Shown here piece by piece: positions 52,501 through 64,000 of a DNA stretch of 64,000 nucleotides (its first letter is position 1; each line of letters begins with the position of its first letter). Where the stretch lies: contig OY829328.1 of the NCBI GenBank assembly GCA_963691655.1, positions 80,356,400 through 80,420,399 of the forward strand. Direction: 5' to 3'. This DNA comes from Toxonevra muliebris. Taxonomy: Eukaryota > Arthropoda > Insecta > Diptera > Pallopteridae. A model generated the notes under the pieces. It was not told the origin of the DNA. It did no database searches and worked only from the letters and a program-made list of their open reading frames with translations. The position numbers and the translations under genes are program-made.

Positions 52501-55500
52501 CATGTGCTCTGTGAGTATACAAGAAAAAGAAGCGAAATTTTGTTTTTTTTTTTAATTTTATTTTGTAAAAGATAAGAAATTATAAAATTTATTTTGTATA
52601 CGATAACTAACCTGCCATTTTGATCAGTGGTAAAGAGCACTTTTTTATAAGCATTCGAGACCGCATCACGTTTTTCTTTATCCGGTGACCAAACCAAATA
52701 CAACATTTGTTGCATGCCACTCTCTGTCCCCTTAATTCCAAAAAGATAACCCGTTGTAAATAGATCGACTGCTTCAAAAACATCCGAATTCGTTTTAGAA
52801 AGTAATAGCTGTTGTATTTTAGGTACTGCTTTGGTAACAACTTTTGAAAATTCAATTGAATCTTGTAGAAATTTTACAGTTTTTATTTGTGTACCAAATT
52901 CTTCATTCTAAAATTAGAAATATTAATGTTATTAATGCACTTTGTTGTTGTTGTTGTTGTAAGATTATTACTTACGCTATCTTTACATCCATTGGCCAAG
53001 AAAATGTAGGACTTTAATAATGCCATATAATAAGCGCATTGTTCTTCGATCTTCAGTGTGTGTCTATGAATAGAAAGGAGAAAAAAATATTTCGAATAAA
53101 TACTTGTGCAAACCCAGAGGGTACAACATCCCTTCATGCAGTGATATCAACACTATAACAAGCCACTGATAATTCGCACTCATGTCTGAGGTTAACCCTA
53201 AATATGCTCACCTTACTTATGCTAACTGTTTTATATCTGAAAGGTTCTCTACTGACAGCAAGTTCGTGACTCCGCTCTTTATACTAATCACCTAATTGTT
53301 TTCTTTATACCTATCGACCTCCCCATGACCGGAGCTATATCTTAGAGGTATAGCTTTACTATTTCTCACAGTGCTTAATGTATCATTCTCCAAAAGAATT
53401 TCATTTTAAAAACATATCACAAATAATACACAAACCAAAGAGCGAGCAAAGCTGAAATCGCTTGCTCATTTACATTCGTAAACTAACGAATAGAGAAGTA
53501 ACGAGTTAATGTTAGAGCAAATAGCGTGAAATCGTTCTCGCAAGAACGTATATAAGGCTGTGGTTATATTGCGAGTATGCTCGGCGAACACCATGAAATT
53601 GTTGTTGCACTGAACATTGACTGATTTTTTGCAAGTAAAGAGAAACAGCGGAATTAGAATTATGGTATTTTTGCTTAATTTTTTTTGCTCGTGGATACGC
53701 ATTATTTACTTCTACAAAAATTACAATAGTCAAATATTCTGAAAAATTAAATGGATCTGAAATAAACGATTTATAGTTTAAATAAATCATGAAAACGAAC
53801 CAATAGTTAATTTGTTTGAATGATATATCATTTTAACAATAGGAAATTATTATAATAGGGTATTATTATTCATCTGGCAGAATACCGAATGCATTTGTAG
53901 AAACATCATTATTTTTCTGAGTTAGACGTGAAAAAAATGTTCATTTAATCATGCAGCAGTGCGATGCGAGTGAATTAGCTCCGCGCCATTGAAAGCTGTT
54001 ATCAAAAATATTTTTCTTTAAAGTTTTCTTAATATTTCCACGTTTCAAGCAAACGAGCAAACTCGATAAGTTTCTTCCAACATGCTGAAACTCGATTATT
54101 GAAGGAAAAAAATAACAGGGAAAATAAGCATTTTGAAATTCATATTTGGAGTTACATAATTTGATACCTAATAATTTTTTCAAATGAAGAATAAATTCCC
54201 CTTTTTGTTTAAAAAGCCATATTTTTCCGTTGAATACTAAATAATTTTCAATTGTATATCAACCTAAATGTTTACTGGGAGGAATGCATTTATTCGTTAC
54301 TTTCTCTGTCTTTCTATTTTCGTTGATATAAAAAACTCGCTGCATTTATTCTCTCTCTCTCTCTTTTGATATAAAGGAGCATTTTTGAGAACTAATAAAA
54401 TAAATAATATTACAAAATGCATTTTTAATATGTATATTCTCTAATTCCCTAACCTGCATTATAAATAAAAAATTACCTCAATTCTGCATTGCCTGCAACG
54501 TGATCTGCTTTCCGTACTAGCTCAACAGCTTCTTTATATTTCTTATCCAATAATAAACTAGAAATACGTTGAATCATATCTTCATAGTTTTCTTGTGTTT
54601 CATACATTTCTTCGGTTGCTAAATTGTTAAAATAAAAAATTAATATTTTACCTCGGATTTAATTTGAAAAATTTGTTTCACTTACATTGCGTTAGATTTT
54701 GTTCGACAAATGGCAAGATCACTGGTATCAACAAATTCCATGATTCATCTAATTCCTCGGCTTTTTTACGTTCCTCTGCAAGCACTTCACTCAGTTTCTC
54801 CATTTTCTCACACTCCTCTTCGTGCTTCTTTTTCAACTCTTCCAGCGTTAATTTCGCCGCAAACGGATTACGTTCCAGAAATGCTTTTATCAATTGTACC
54901 GCATATTTGCGTACCGATGAGGTTTTATCTTCTAAACGATCTACAGCCTCAATTAATACTTTCAATTGAAATGATAATGGCACTGCATTATCCTCTTTCA
55001 TGATATTCCAAATTTGTAAAACTTTGGCACGCACATGTGCCGATACATCGTTAATGTGTGCCAAAAGATTCTCTAGAAATTCATTGCGAGCCTCTTTCAG
55101 TTCGTCGGTCAGCTCTTCCGACGTGAGTTCACCCACTATGGCATCACCCATTATCTGGAGTATACAATTTCGCAGAACATGTGATTCACAATTGAGCAGT
55201 TCATCGCCCAATGTCGTCAAATGCGGTATCATTAATTTAGGTGCAATGCCCGCCAGTTCCATGAGAAAATTTGAAAAGTTACGCGACACTGCTGTATCCG
55301 CTGAATCCACTGTGAGCGTTTCCACAATATCCTTTATCAGCATGGAGAATATACTAGAGATGCCATATTCTTCATGCAACAAGTTAATACCACTGGCAAT
55401 GGAAAGTGAAGCCTGCTCGGTGGTGCGCAAAATTTGCAAGATACGCACTGGAAATGTGATGGCGTGATTGTAACGTTTAATGGCTGTGCCGAAAATCTGA

Positions 55501-56326
55501 AATACTGTGTCGCCCTTGTGTCTGTTGTCAAGCCGTGGATGTAAAATCTCAAGCGTGCGATAGCAAATGTCACAAAGCAAGCTAGAGAGGAAGAGTATAA
55601 ATATAAATAAATTTAACTATGCACGGCTGCCAAGTCTGTCCGTCCTTCCACCATCACATACTTAACAAAATTTTCCTCTGCCACGGGTGGACTCCATAAT
55701 TTTTCCAGCGGGCACTGCATTATATTGTACAACTGTACCAGAAATTTGCCACGTTTAACATCCCAATCGGGATACTGTTCGAATGTTTCCGCATGTTTCC
55801 CGCGCTTCTTCATATTATTCTGTTGCTGTAGTTGCTGTGCTCTAAGCAGCGCCGCATCGATTTTCTTGCAAGTGTTGATAAATAGAAACAGCGTCATTTT
55901 CGTTAAATTTAAAAATTGTTTGCGTTCCTGTGCGCTTTGCCCCTCACTCGATGCTAAAGCCGGCGCAAGACGTTGCCCTAATTTGTCCATCGTAATGTAC
56001 AGCAAATCAAAGCTTCTCATAAGATTCGTAACTGCGCTGGCGTCCGTGCTGTTGCTTTCGATGATTGTAAAGTATGTATCGAAATGATCGAATATATAGA
56101 AAGGATCACCCTGATGCAACGCCTGCTTGCAAGCTGCAATTAGAAACATCCACATAAATTGGTATGAATGAAAATATGCACTTTTTCAAATTGCGCGCTC
56201 TTACAATTTACCTTTGAGCTTTTCTCCAACCTCAGCCGAGCTATAGACATGTTTGACATAATAATTGTTCCCACTAGAATTTAGTAGTTCGCCATTTGAC
56301 ACTGGCAGGACAAATTGAAAATCCAT
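49590..56326 (-). CDS. Cap-D2: Condensin complex subunit 1, CAP-D2 (eight exons)
   Basis: CAP-D2 is the HEAT-repeat subunit of condensin I, which compacts mitotic chromosomes with SMC2/SMC4. Minus-strand exons, 5' to 3', are 56212-56326, 55662-56133, 54686-55581, 54477-54618, 52976-53063, 52612-52907, 51557-52508 and 49590-51017. All junctions are GT-AG and keep frame, giving 1462 residues, close to the usual 1380-1400. It starts MDFQFVLPVSNGELL. EEYGISSIFSMLIKDI and the helical repeats lie in exon 3. The conserved Cnd1 domain is in exons 7-8, with LTLIRFMCVSSRFCETQMPF, the KCNIVIGLSDLTFRFPN segment and MLSHLILHEMIRVKGQI. The tail is acidic and basic (SDESSESESEAEEPTKKK, ending KRGRGNRK), typical of phosphorylated nuclear tails. 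The longest intron (53064-54476) holds no gene. Confidence 0.95.
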
Positions 56327-56780
56327 TTCCTGGCTTTCTCTTCTTTTAATTTTGTAATTTTCTTTGAATATTTTTCACAGTTAGTTTGTTAAGAAAATTG
56401 TTTTGTTTATACGCGGCGAACGAAAATTACAACAAATAAGAGCACAAAACACACATACAATTGGAAATGAAAACATAAAGCGGTGCAACCGTCAAAACTT
56501 AAATTAGTGTCAAAAATGATGCCAGCAAACGCCATTTTTCAAATTGGCAGGTACTGTACGAATGAAAAGTGAACACACACAAGCGGACTTGCGCAATCAA
56601 GCTGTATTACAGCGTGTTTACACTTAGCAAGCGGACGAACACAAAAGAATTCTTGTTCGTTTGCCACTACACTAAATTGATGTAAAGAGTGCAGTATTAA
56701 AATCGTAACAGGTAATGGAGCTTAGAACTATAAATACGACCCGGAAACAGTAGTCTATTGTATGGAGTTCAAAACGTGGA
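56327..56780. other. CAP-D2 upstream region
   Basis: Likely promoter and 5' UTR of CAP-D2 on the minus strand. I see no unambiguous core motif. Confidence 0.4.
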
Positions 56781-56799
56781 AATCTACCCGTCAAACCAA

Positions 56800-57240
56800 A
56801 TCAACCGAAGTCAACAATAAAAGTAATGCAGATTTGCTTCGCTAAAGAAAAATTGTAGCTGCTATCTAACCCGTTAAGGACTAGTCAGGCGGTAATTGCT
56901 AAGTGATATATAGAATATAGCTTAACACAAGTTTTCAAACTTTGTTGGAAAATCAGGAAATATGGGAACTGCATCGCTGTTTTTTGCGCCACGAAAGAAC
57001 CAATGACTAAAATGTAAGCATAGCACCACATTCCCCGCATCTAGCGTCTGCATCTGTGATTTCTGGCTGTTTACAAAAAGCAAAATATTTTTCAAGTTAG
57101 TAATGGAGAAATAATTAATGCAGTACGTCGCTCCAAAAGGATGATTTTGCAGAAGGTTTTGAAAGGTGTATTTATCGGTTTAAGAAATGAATTGAAATTA
57201 ATGGGAATTATGTAGGGAAGGTAAAAAAAATTACGAAAAT
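56800..57240 (+). pseudogene. Mariner transposase fragment, 3' half
   Basis: The plus strand carries RKIVAAI, TSFQTLLENQEIWELHR and, further on, CIYRFKK followed by IEINGNYVGKV. These align with the 3' half of the mariner relic at 27.6-28.0 kb, at DNA level too (AAAAATTGTAGCTGYTAT). The catalytic HDN motif is lost (LRHERTND) and stops are frequent. No 5' half is present. Confidence 0.75.
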
Positions 57241-58000
57241 GAATTATGCATATGAAATTATATTTCGGGGGACCCTCCGGCTGTTTTCCTTAGCTACGAC
57301 TCTGATTACAACTGGCATACGTTCTAGGTCGACCTGAAAGTACCCTGCATCATTGGAAATTATAAGCTTGAAGCAGTGTGTAAAACATTTTCAGGGTCCT
57401 TGGTTAGTTTCAAAGATTACAAAGGTATTACAAAAAACCGTTAGCTTCTAAAAGCATATGAATATATAAAATTAAACAAATACAGCATTCAATTTGTTCA
57501 AGTAAACCAAGATAATATAAATTCAAATGGCAATGAAATCAATTTTCTTATCAAGAAAAACAGGAGGTCAGCTGATTAATGAATGAACTTTTCGAGCGCT
57601 TTATATTGAATATTATTCAGGAATTTCTTTTTCCAATTAACCCATTTTGTGCAGGTACCAAAAATCGTGATTTAGTTTTTTTAACTCAATTTCTATGGTT
57701 CCATATAATATACTTATTCAAAGTATTACATTTCCACACTCAAATTTTATTTTAAAGGATGTAGAGTTATTGGCGTACCTCGAAAAAAAATTAGGTGGAA
57801 AAGGATACCTAAAATCATGGACAATAAATTTTCTCTGTGGCCAAATAATAAGAAAATATTAAAGAGTAAATTTTTTTTTGGAATAAGTTTTTAAATGTGT
57901 ATATGTATTTCCAAGTTGCTGTACGAAAATCGTACAGATGTTTAATGAATGGGTTAATCGAATTCACTTTTATATTTGAAAAGTTTATTGAGAAAGAAAC
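57241..58000. other. Intergenic and phospholipase 5' flank
   Basis: AT-rich. A 5' UTR probably occupies the last tens of bases before 58001. Nothing else recognised. Confidence 0.4.
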
Positions 58001-58715
58001 ATGACGCGAGTTCTGATGCTCGGAGCATTTACTTGTTTACTAATATTAGTTAATAACGTGTACGGATTCTATGAGGAATCCATATTTGAAGATGAGGATA
58101 TTTACAATCAAGCACTGCCACCAGTACCACACACAGGCATAACAGCGCCCGGTACAAAGTGGTGTGGACCTGGAAATACGGCGAAGGTAATAACTAAATT
58201 TTAAAATAATTAATTAAATAGCAACATATTAGTTTTCATATTTTTTAAGGATTACAATGATTTGGGTACACAACGTGAGACGGATACATGCTGTCGTGCA
58301 CACGATAACTGTGTAGATATTTTAGAAGCACAATCTACTTTGCATGGACTCAACAATACCGATTGGTTTCCAATGTAAGTGATTAAATATGTAAAGAAGA
58401 GATAAGCATTCATATTTTTTTCGTTTATTTTATAGCTTGAAATGTAGCTGCGAACAAACCTTCATTAATTGCTTACAAAGTATCAATAACATGATTGCAA
58501 ACACTTTGGGACGCGTTTACTTTGGTACTAGAAGTAAATGCTTCGCAGAAGGTTATCCAATTGTCGAATGTAAGGTATATCAGGAAGGAACTTTTCGAAA
58601 ACGTTGCATACGTTACAAGGCAGATAAGAAGAAGCCCAAACAATGGCAATTTTATGATATTCCATTTTATAGCATAAATAGTGCAACCTTGGAAAATTTG
58701 AGATTAGGACATTAA
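58001..58715 (+). CDS. Secreted group III-type phospholipase A2 (three exons)
   Basis: The enzyme hydrolyses the sn-2 ester of phospholipids with calcium. Exons are 58001-58186, 58250-58374 and 58436-58715, with GT-AG junctions, giving 196 residues. Residues 1-22 are a hydrophobic signal peptide (LMLGAFTCLLILVNNVYG), so the product is secreted. The calcium loop WCGPGN is at 54-59 and the catalytic CCRAHDNC at 76-83, with the His80-Asp81 pair intact. Further cysteines (KCSCEQTFINC) match the family's disulphides. The family includes bee-venom PLA2, but fly members are ordinary secreted or digestive enzymes and nothing here suggests a venom role. Its stop lies 177 bp from that of the opposing Nop9 gene. 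An AATAAA at 58741-58746 is a candidate poly(A) signal. Confidence 0.93.
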
Positions 58716-58892
58716 ACTTGTAATCATCAAAATATTCCAGAATAAATAATAAAAAGAAAAATAAATTTGTGAAATTGATATCAAATATCGGTGTTGAGTT
58801 AGCACTAGAATCCATAGATCGTTTCCAATTACAAAATTGCATCAATTCAAAAATATTTTTAATTCTCTTTAAATCGACTAAAAAACGGAAAT

Positions 58893-60942
58893 CTAATTTA
58901 TAATATCTTTGAATAACTGCTCCGCTTTGTTTTCTTTAACCTGCAGACTAGCTTTCCATTGTGTGGCTGACAAACAATACGTTTCGATTCGTAGCTTATT
59001 GTATAGCAAACGTCCAAATGGCGATCCTTTCAGCATATTCGACTTGTCAGCCAGATCCTTAACGATGCGTGCTTTTTGTGAATCCTGCGCTGCAGCAAAC
59101 AAATTCTCAATTACACGTGAACCAAATTTAGTTATAGCCAAATCCACATAGAATCCCTCCAAAATGCGTATGAGTTTCTCACGTGACTTTTCACCAACGA
59201 ATTTACTTTCCATGAAGGCATCAACCACATGTGAACCATTGGGTGTGTTGAAGATGTTGACTAATTGTTCGGGCGAGGTTTCCAAAATGCAATTGACAAG
59301 AAAAATGGGTTTATTATATTTTAGAATATGTTGTACGATAAGTGAACCATGCAAATGAACAAAGGTCGATTTGTCTTCGTTTGTAATCTCGTAAGGTTTC
59401 AATTTTACAAGACACTTAAAGAATAGTTTGGATTTCTCTTTATCACCACCGCTGCCAGCCACATGTAGCGCCGATTGAAGTGCCACAATAATTTGTGCCT
59501 GCTTTGTAGTTAGACGTAAACATGCTGCCGTTAATCCTGAAACGACACCTGTATAGCCAATTTTCAGTAGTTCTTCGATGTCTGGTACAAGCTCGGTAAA
59601 AATATTTTCGAAATCTTCCTTTTCTTTAATGTTTTGTAGTAGCTTTTGTACAGCAAAATTTGTTAATTGATCACGTGCGAGTATGGAAACACGTCCAGCA
59701 AAAAGCATTGCATAAAGCTGGGTCAGTAATTTTGGGCCAGCCACTGTCAAAAGGGTTTCCAATAGTATCACTGCCGATTGATATTCAAAAACTTTGGGTA
59801 ATTTAAGTTTGATTTTATTTTCATTGTCATCCGACTTCTTCTCAGTTAATCCATTAGTTTCGTTTCCTGCTTCATTTTGTTCTGCTTCTTCATCGTCGTC
59901 TAGTATTTCAATTTTCTTGTCTTTTTCATCATCATCTATGTCCACTTTGAGAAATGCTTCCATTAGGATTTTTTTACCAAAATGTTTCAGCATATTCTTA
60001 TCGCTGCATTTCAATGCTATGCAAATAACGCCCACCAATGCCGACGAATGATCTTGATACGGAAAATCTGAAAACTGTGGCCACATTTCTAAACGCTGCG
60101 GAAATTCTTTCATAACTTCCAGCCACTGTTCAGGCACCTCGTATAATTTACGATTTTTAGCCATGTCAGCACCGCCTTTATCAAATGCAATCTTTGGTAC
60201 GTGTACACCAGCAAGACACAGCACACATGTACGCATAATGTGATTGGCACAAGAGTCCCATACGAAATCTTCTAGATTATTTAGCAAGAATTTACCCACA
60301 CGCTCCACAAAGTCACAGCAGTTTTGTTTGTGCTCTTCAGTGAATTGTGTTTCGAAATTGTATTCTTCTTCGCTTATAGCCACATCAAGTTTGGCACGTT
60401 TAGCAGTTTGACCGCTTTCTTCAGCAGCATCTTCACCAGATTTTAGTTTATCTTTTCCAATGCCTCTTAGAAATGCAATTTCAACCATTTTTTGCAGTAC
60501 ATGCGATGCGAATCGATCTGAACAGATGGGTCTGAAACTATCAGCGAATGTTTTGAAAAATCGCTCCAAATTTTCAGCATCTACGAATCCTACAAGTGTT
60601 TCTAATGCTTTACATACTATTTGATTCGATGCCAAATGCACTTCCTGGTCTCTCGTTTGCTCAAATACATTGTTGGCCATGTTCACTAAAATAAATGAAT
60701 TCATTTACAATGCAATTCATGATTTTTGTGCTTTGCTTACCTTTTTCCTCTATATCTTCGAAACCATTCTTCATTGCATCCAATATATTTATAAAGTAAT
60801 TGTACTGATCATCATCAATGTGCGTTCCGCGTCCGAAGATTCCTTGCTTTGCAAATCCTTTTGCATTGCGCAGAAATCTACTGTTCTTCTTCTTGCGCTT
60901 TTGCCGTTTCCTATCATTTACTGCTGAATGTTCTGTAGTCAT
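58893..60942 (-). CDS. Nop9: Nucleolar protein 9 (Nop9), pumilio-repeat ribosome-biogenesis factor
   Basis: Nop9 is a nucleolar RNA-binding protein required for small-subunit rRNA maturation. Two exons, 60741-60942 and 58893-60685, join G|TG in frame (VNMANNVFEQ) to give 664 residues, similar to the human protein. The N-terminus is very basic (RKRQKRKKKNSRFLRN), as expected for nucleolar targeting. Pumilio-type helical repeats follow, e.g. EVHLASNQIVCKALETLVGF, ICSDRFASHVLQKMVEIAFL, DFVWDSCANHIMRTCVLCLA, DQLTNFAVQKLLQNI, GSLIVQHILKY, GSHVVDAFMESKFV and FGSRVIENLFAAA. An acidic linker (IEILDDDEEAEQNEAG) lies between repeats. The 55-bp intron is typical of flies. ATTAAA on the minus strand at 58858-58863 may serve as poly(A) signal. 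Confidence 0.93.
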
Positions 60943-62009
60943 TTTTATTTAACAAATCTAACAATTATGTATTTAAATTTTAATTAAAGTTAAAATAAAA
61001 ATCTTTTCTGCAACAAGTAACAATTATAAGAAAATAAGCAACGTGCTGTGAAATGTCAAAATGGATTCAAAACAAATATAATAATGACAAGGTTGCATTT
61101 TGATCGAACTGAATAGCATGTGCTTGCCACAGTAAATGAAATTAAAGGGATTTTGTTAACCCTCATTATTATTTTGTCGTAGTACTATTTATTTCTGTGT
61201 TGGACCTTGCGACAACCTATCAAATTTTAAAAACCTCTTTTTCTGATTTGCGATTGTAAAAAGGTTGTAAGTTTTTGATATTCTCAAGATTAAGGAATTC
61301 AAATATAGAAGATAAATTTGAGGGCAAATTTAGGAAGAAGGCCAATTCTATTCATATTTTGTAATATCCTTCTCTAAAAAAAAGCACAATTAAAATATTT
61401 TTAAAACAATTTGGAATAATCTGAAATCGAATTGAAACATTCTGAAGTACATTTGGTTACTTCAAAATACCAACAAAAATTGAATATTTCGAAATCAATG
61501 TAGAATTTTCTGAAGTACTGTAAAAAAAAATATTAGTTGAGGTCAAGGCGTGAATAACCCTTAGTTATGTATTTGAAGCAAGGTTCTCTGCTGGTTAAGT
61601 TCTGGTTTATGATTATGCCTTGCTGGAACTGTCAAGATAACCGCAAATGATGCCGCTTAAATGTGTCTTGGACTGTCGAGATAGAGATAAAACTTCTAGT
61701 CAAAAACAGAAGACAATCTCCATCTTTTCTTTATCGAGGCCCTATGCTTCAATGAGAGATTCAGGATTCAATTTTGAAATGTAAATGAATGAAGACAACT
61801 TTTTTAAAAAAAATTTGTATTTACGGTTATTACCATTTTCAATTGTAGAAAATCAGAAAATTTTCATAAAGTGTGAAAGGAAAACATGCTAAAATTAAAT
61901 GTAAGTGTATAAATGTATATACATCTACTTTAGAGATATACATTTGGTACTCTTGCTTAAATTTACATACATACATATATCTATTTCTAGCTAACTGCAG
62001 AAAAATTAC
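60943..62009. other. Nop9 promoter side and CPSF160 3' flank
   Basis: Both flanking genes are on the minus strand, so this interval holds the CPSF160 3' UTR and terminator and the Nop9 promoter. I see no coding region and no clear motif. Confidence 0.45.
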
Positions 62010-64000
62010 TTAAAATACCGATGAAATTCTTTCGATTTCCAATAGATCGCTCAGTATCTCCTCGGTTCTTGTACCAATCTTCTTAGCTACTTCATTTTTT
62101 TCGGCTGTCGACATCATGGTGAACGTCCAAATCAAATCACCATCGATAATACAACGGCATGGATTAAGTGACATCTTCTTAGATTGAATGGTACGAAACT
62201 CTTTCGGATTCAGTCCACACAAATGCTCTTGATAGGATAGCAGTACATTCTGTAACATCAGGAATCGCCGATAGACTTTCTCGGGTAGTGGTAAGCAATA
62301 GCCAACAGCACCATCTAGAGTACCAAATATAACCAAGTGCTTATTTTCATATACGAAAGGATGACGCTGGTGTTCTCCACGCTGATGACATTGTATGCGA
62401 AACATAGTGTTGACCGTTTGTCCTAAATGATAGTCTGCTTTGCGTATTAGTTTTTGGCCGCCAATCGATTCACGTGATTCTGGTTGATACATGTACACGA
62501 TAAAGTTTTGTTCGGCGTCTGTCACGAGGAAGCCTAAATTTGAGTTGTCCACCATAAATTCAATATTGAATACTTCGAGTGGGTTGAAATCACGTGAAGC
62601 CAACGACAGAGTACGGAATTCCTCTTGGAAACGTAGCAGGCTTACTGATTTATAAACATCAGCGATTAAAATGAGCGATTTCACAGAAATGATTTGATGC
62701 ACATATATATTTGTGTCGATGAAGGCGACACCGCTGAGATCATCGTCCTTCAGTTGCCACAGGTAAATCTTCTGGCCGAGTCCAGTTACTAAAAAGCCAA
62801 GCACATCAGATATAGCGGAGACGGGACCTTTTTGTTCCTTCTTGAAGATTTCCTTTAATTTGAACTTAGTGAGCGGTTTCCCCGGCTCGGGTACAACCTC
62901 AATAATTTCATAAATATGTATATTGCCACGCGAAGTAATATCCTCACTATAGTTGAAGTTAGTGCCAATGCAGATATACTCTTTAAGACCGGATCGTGTG
63001 CCTTCGTAGGCTAGTTTTACAATTTTAAATGCAGTTACATGCTCCCATTCCTCAAATTCAATTGAAGCGTCCGGCACAATTTCCCACGTCTCAGGACTAA
63101 TTAAAACCATATTAAACTTGGAGGTACTCGGGTAGATGAAACGTTCGCCCTTGTTCTCTTCGGTGAGCTCTTTGTCCTCGCCATTGAAACGATAGTATTT
63201 GTTAGTGGGCTCCTCCGTTTGTGTGACCAAACAGTAGACACGATTCTCACGATGATACACGATCTGTCGTGGTGTGCAACGTAATGGCACCTTACGTACA
63301 GGCCAAGTTGCATCATAGGTGAGGTACGAGGGTAGCACGGAGATTTTTAAATCAAATGAAGTATCAAAATAAAGAAAACCATATGGGCAGTTGACATTAT
63401 TGAATGGAGCAAAGCTACGCATTACTCCATTGCCAAAGAGTTTGTGTACGCGCAGCTCGCCCTTGGTAGTGAGGAAGATGAAGCACGGATTCACGCCGCA
63501 TAACATAACGCCACTTAAGCCAGACATATTCCCAAAGTACCGAATCTTGCTGACATATCGTTCTTGCAAATTATACGATTCCAATTCCATATCGCTGTCG
63601 TCTAAATCCATAGAAACTGGTTGTTGATCCAATAAATTAATCGTATCCAACTTTCGAAAACGTATTTTTAAGTGCCCTTTGGGATAACGGAACACACTAT
63701 AGATCATCAGCTCCAAACGTGTGCGAATCATGAGCAACGGCCGATTACCATGAGTACCCAGACCCACCATACTTAACTCGATCGGTAGCGGAGAGTTTGC
63801 ATGCTGTGGCATACAGTTGAGCAAAATGCCTGTTTTAGTATTCTCTTGATTACTCAGTGGTATCGGCACGAATTCCATGGAATCGGTGAGCACCATGCCA
63901 CCGTTGCCAACATCATTCACCAAATACATCAGTTTCATGTCAGGCATTGAGTAAATCTCGAGCGTGCCACTCTCGCGTGCTGTCACCAACCAATAGGTGG
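62010..64000 (-). CDS. Cpsf160: Cleavage and polyadenylation specificity factor 160 kDa subunit, C-terminal part
   Basis: CPSF160 is the scaffold of the complex that recognises AAUAAA and directs pre-mRNA 3'-end cleavage. The window holds an uninterrupted frame of 662 codons plus stop. It is open to the window edge (TYWLVTARESGTLEIYSMPD), so the 5' part lies outside; the full family length is about 1,450. The visible part covers the third beta-propeller and the CPSF_A C-terminal domain: KFNMVLISPETWEIVPDAS, a KEYICIGTNFNYSEDITSRG strand block, LKEIFKKEQKGPVSAISD, FLVTDAEQNFIVYMYQPESR, LVIFGTLDGAVGYCLPLPEK, LNPCRCIIDGDLIWTF, and the ending KIGTRTEEILSDLLEIERIS SVF. No intron occurs in these 2 kb. 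An acidic loop (SMDLDDSDMELES) sits near residue 120 of this fragment. Confidence 0.97.
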   Translation of the reverse strand, partial: TYWLVTARESGTLEIYSMPDMKLMYLVNDVGNGGMVLTDSMEFVPIPLSNQENTKTGILLNCMPQHANSPLPIELSMVGLGTHGNRPLLMIRTRLELMIYSVFRYPKGHLKIRFRKLDTINLLDQQPVSMDLDDSDMELESYNLQERYVSKIRYFGNMSGLSGVMLCGVNPCFIFLTTKGELRVHKLFGNGVMRSFAPFNNVNCPYGFLYFDTSFDLKISVLPSYLTYDATWPVRKVPLRCTPRQIVYHRENRVYCLVTQTEEPTNKYYRFNGEDKELTEENKGERFIYPSTSKFNMVLISPETWEIVPDASIEFEEWEHVTAFKIVKLAYEGTRSGLKEYICIGTNFNYSEDITSRGNIHIYEIIEVVPEPGKPLTKFKLKEIFKKEQKGPVSAISDVLGFLVTGLGQKIYLWQLKDDDLSGVAFIDTNIYVHQIISVKSLILIADVYKSVSLLRFQEEFRTLSLASRDFNPLEVFNIEFMVDNSNLGFLVTDAEQNFIVYMYQPESRESIGGQKLIRKADYHLGQTVNTMFRIQCHQRGEHQRHPFVYENKHLVIFGTLDGAVGYCLPLPEKVYRRFLMLQNVLLSYQEHLCGLNPKEFRTIQSKKMSLNPCRCIIDGDLIWTFTMMSTAEKNEVAKKIGTRTEEILSDLLEIERISSVF

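Overview
This is eukaryotic, AT-rich DNA from a higher fly. The coding genes read as dipteran orthologues with short spliced exons. The introns are long and full of decayed insect transposons (mariner, Tc1, hAT, piggyBac, LINE, SINE). A true fruit fly (Tephritidae) or close relative is my best guess, but that is inference: no species-specific marker was identified.

Layout. (1) About 2.7-43.8 kb, plus strand: the SIX-class homeobox gene sine oculis (so), six coding exons encoding a 462-residue protein as I splice it. Five short exons lie between 2.7 and 9.2 kb; the last lies beyond a 33.3 kb intron. (2) 43.9-49.5 kb: intergenic, with a long-inverted-repeat element. (3) 49.6-56.3 kb, minus strand: condensin subunit CAP-D2, eight exons, 1462 residues. 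(4) 56.3-58.0 kb: intergenic, with a mariner relic. (5) 58.0-58.7 kb, plus: a secreted group III-type phospholipase A2, three exons. (6) 58.9-60.9 kb, minus: the pumilio-repeat ribosome-biogenesis factor Nop9, two exons, tail-to-tail with the phospholipase gene. (7) 62.0-64.0 kb, minus: the C-terminal 662 residues of CPSF160, running off the window.

The genes are functionally unrelated: eye/head development, chromosome condensation, a secreted lipase, rRNA processing and mRNA 3'-end processing. There is no operon logic. The so introns and flanks carry most of the unexpected content: two tRNA-derived SINEs, four LINE relics with RNase H domains, six Tc1/mariner-superfamily relics (counting one outside so), a hAT MITE with an exact 8-bp target duplication, a piggyBac-type MITE with TTAA ends, an unassigned MITE, a nested 18/59-bp minisatellite, and four near or exact matches to the So protein's own binding consensus. 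Every transposase or reverse transcriptase relic I could read is disrupted. I found no wholly new biological system. The least-explained items are the shared-core SINE pair, the long-inverted-repeat element at 47.4-48.2 kb and the clustered So-like sites.
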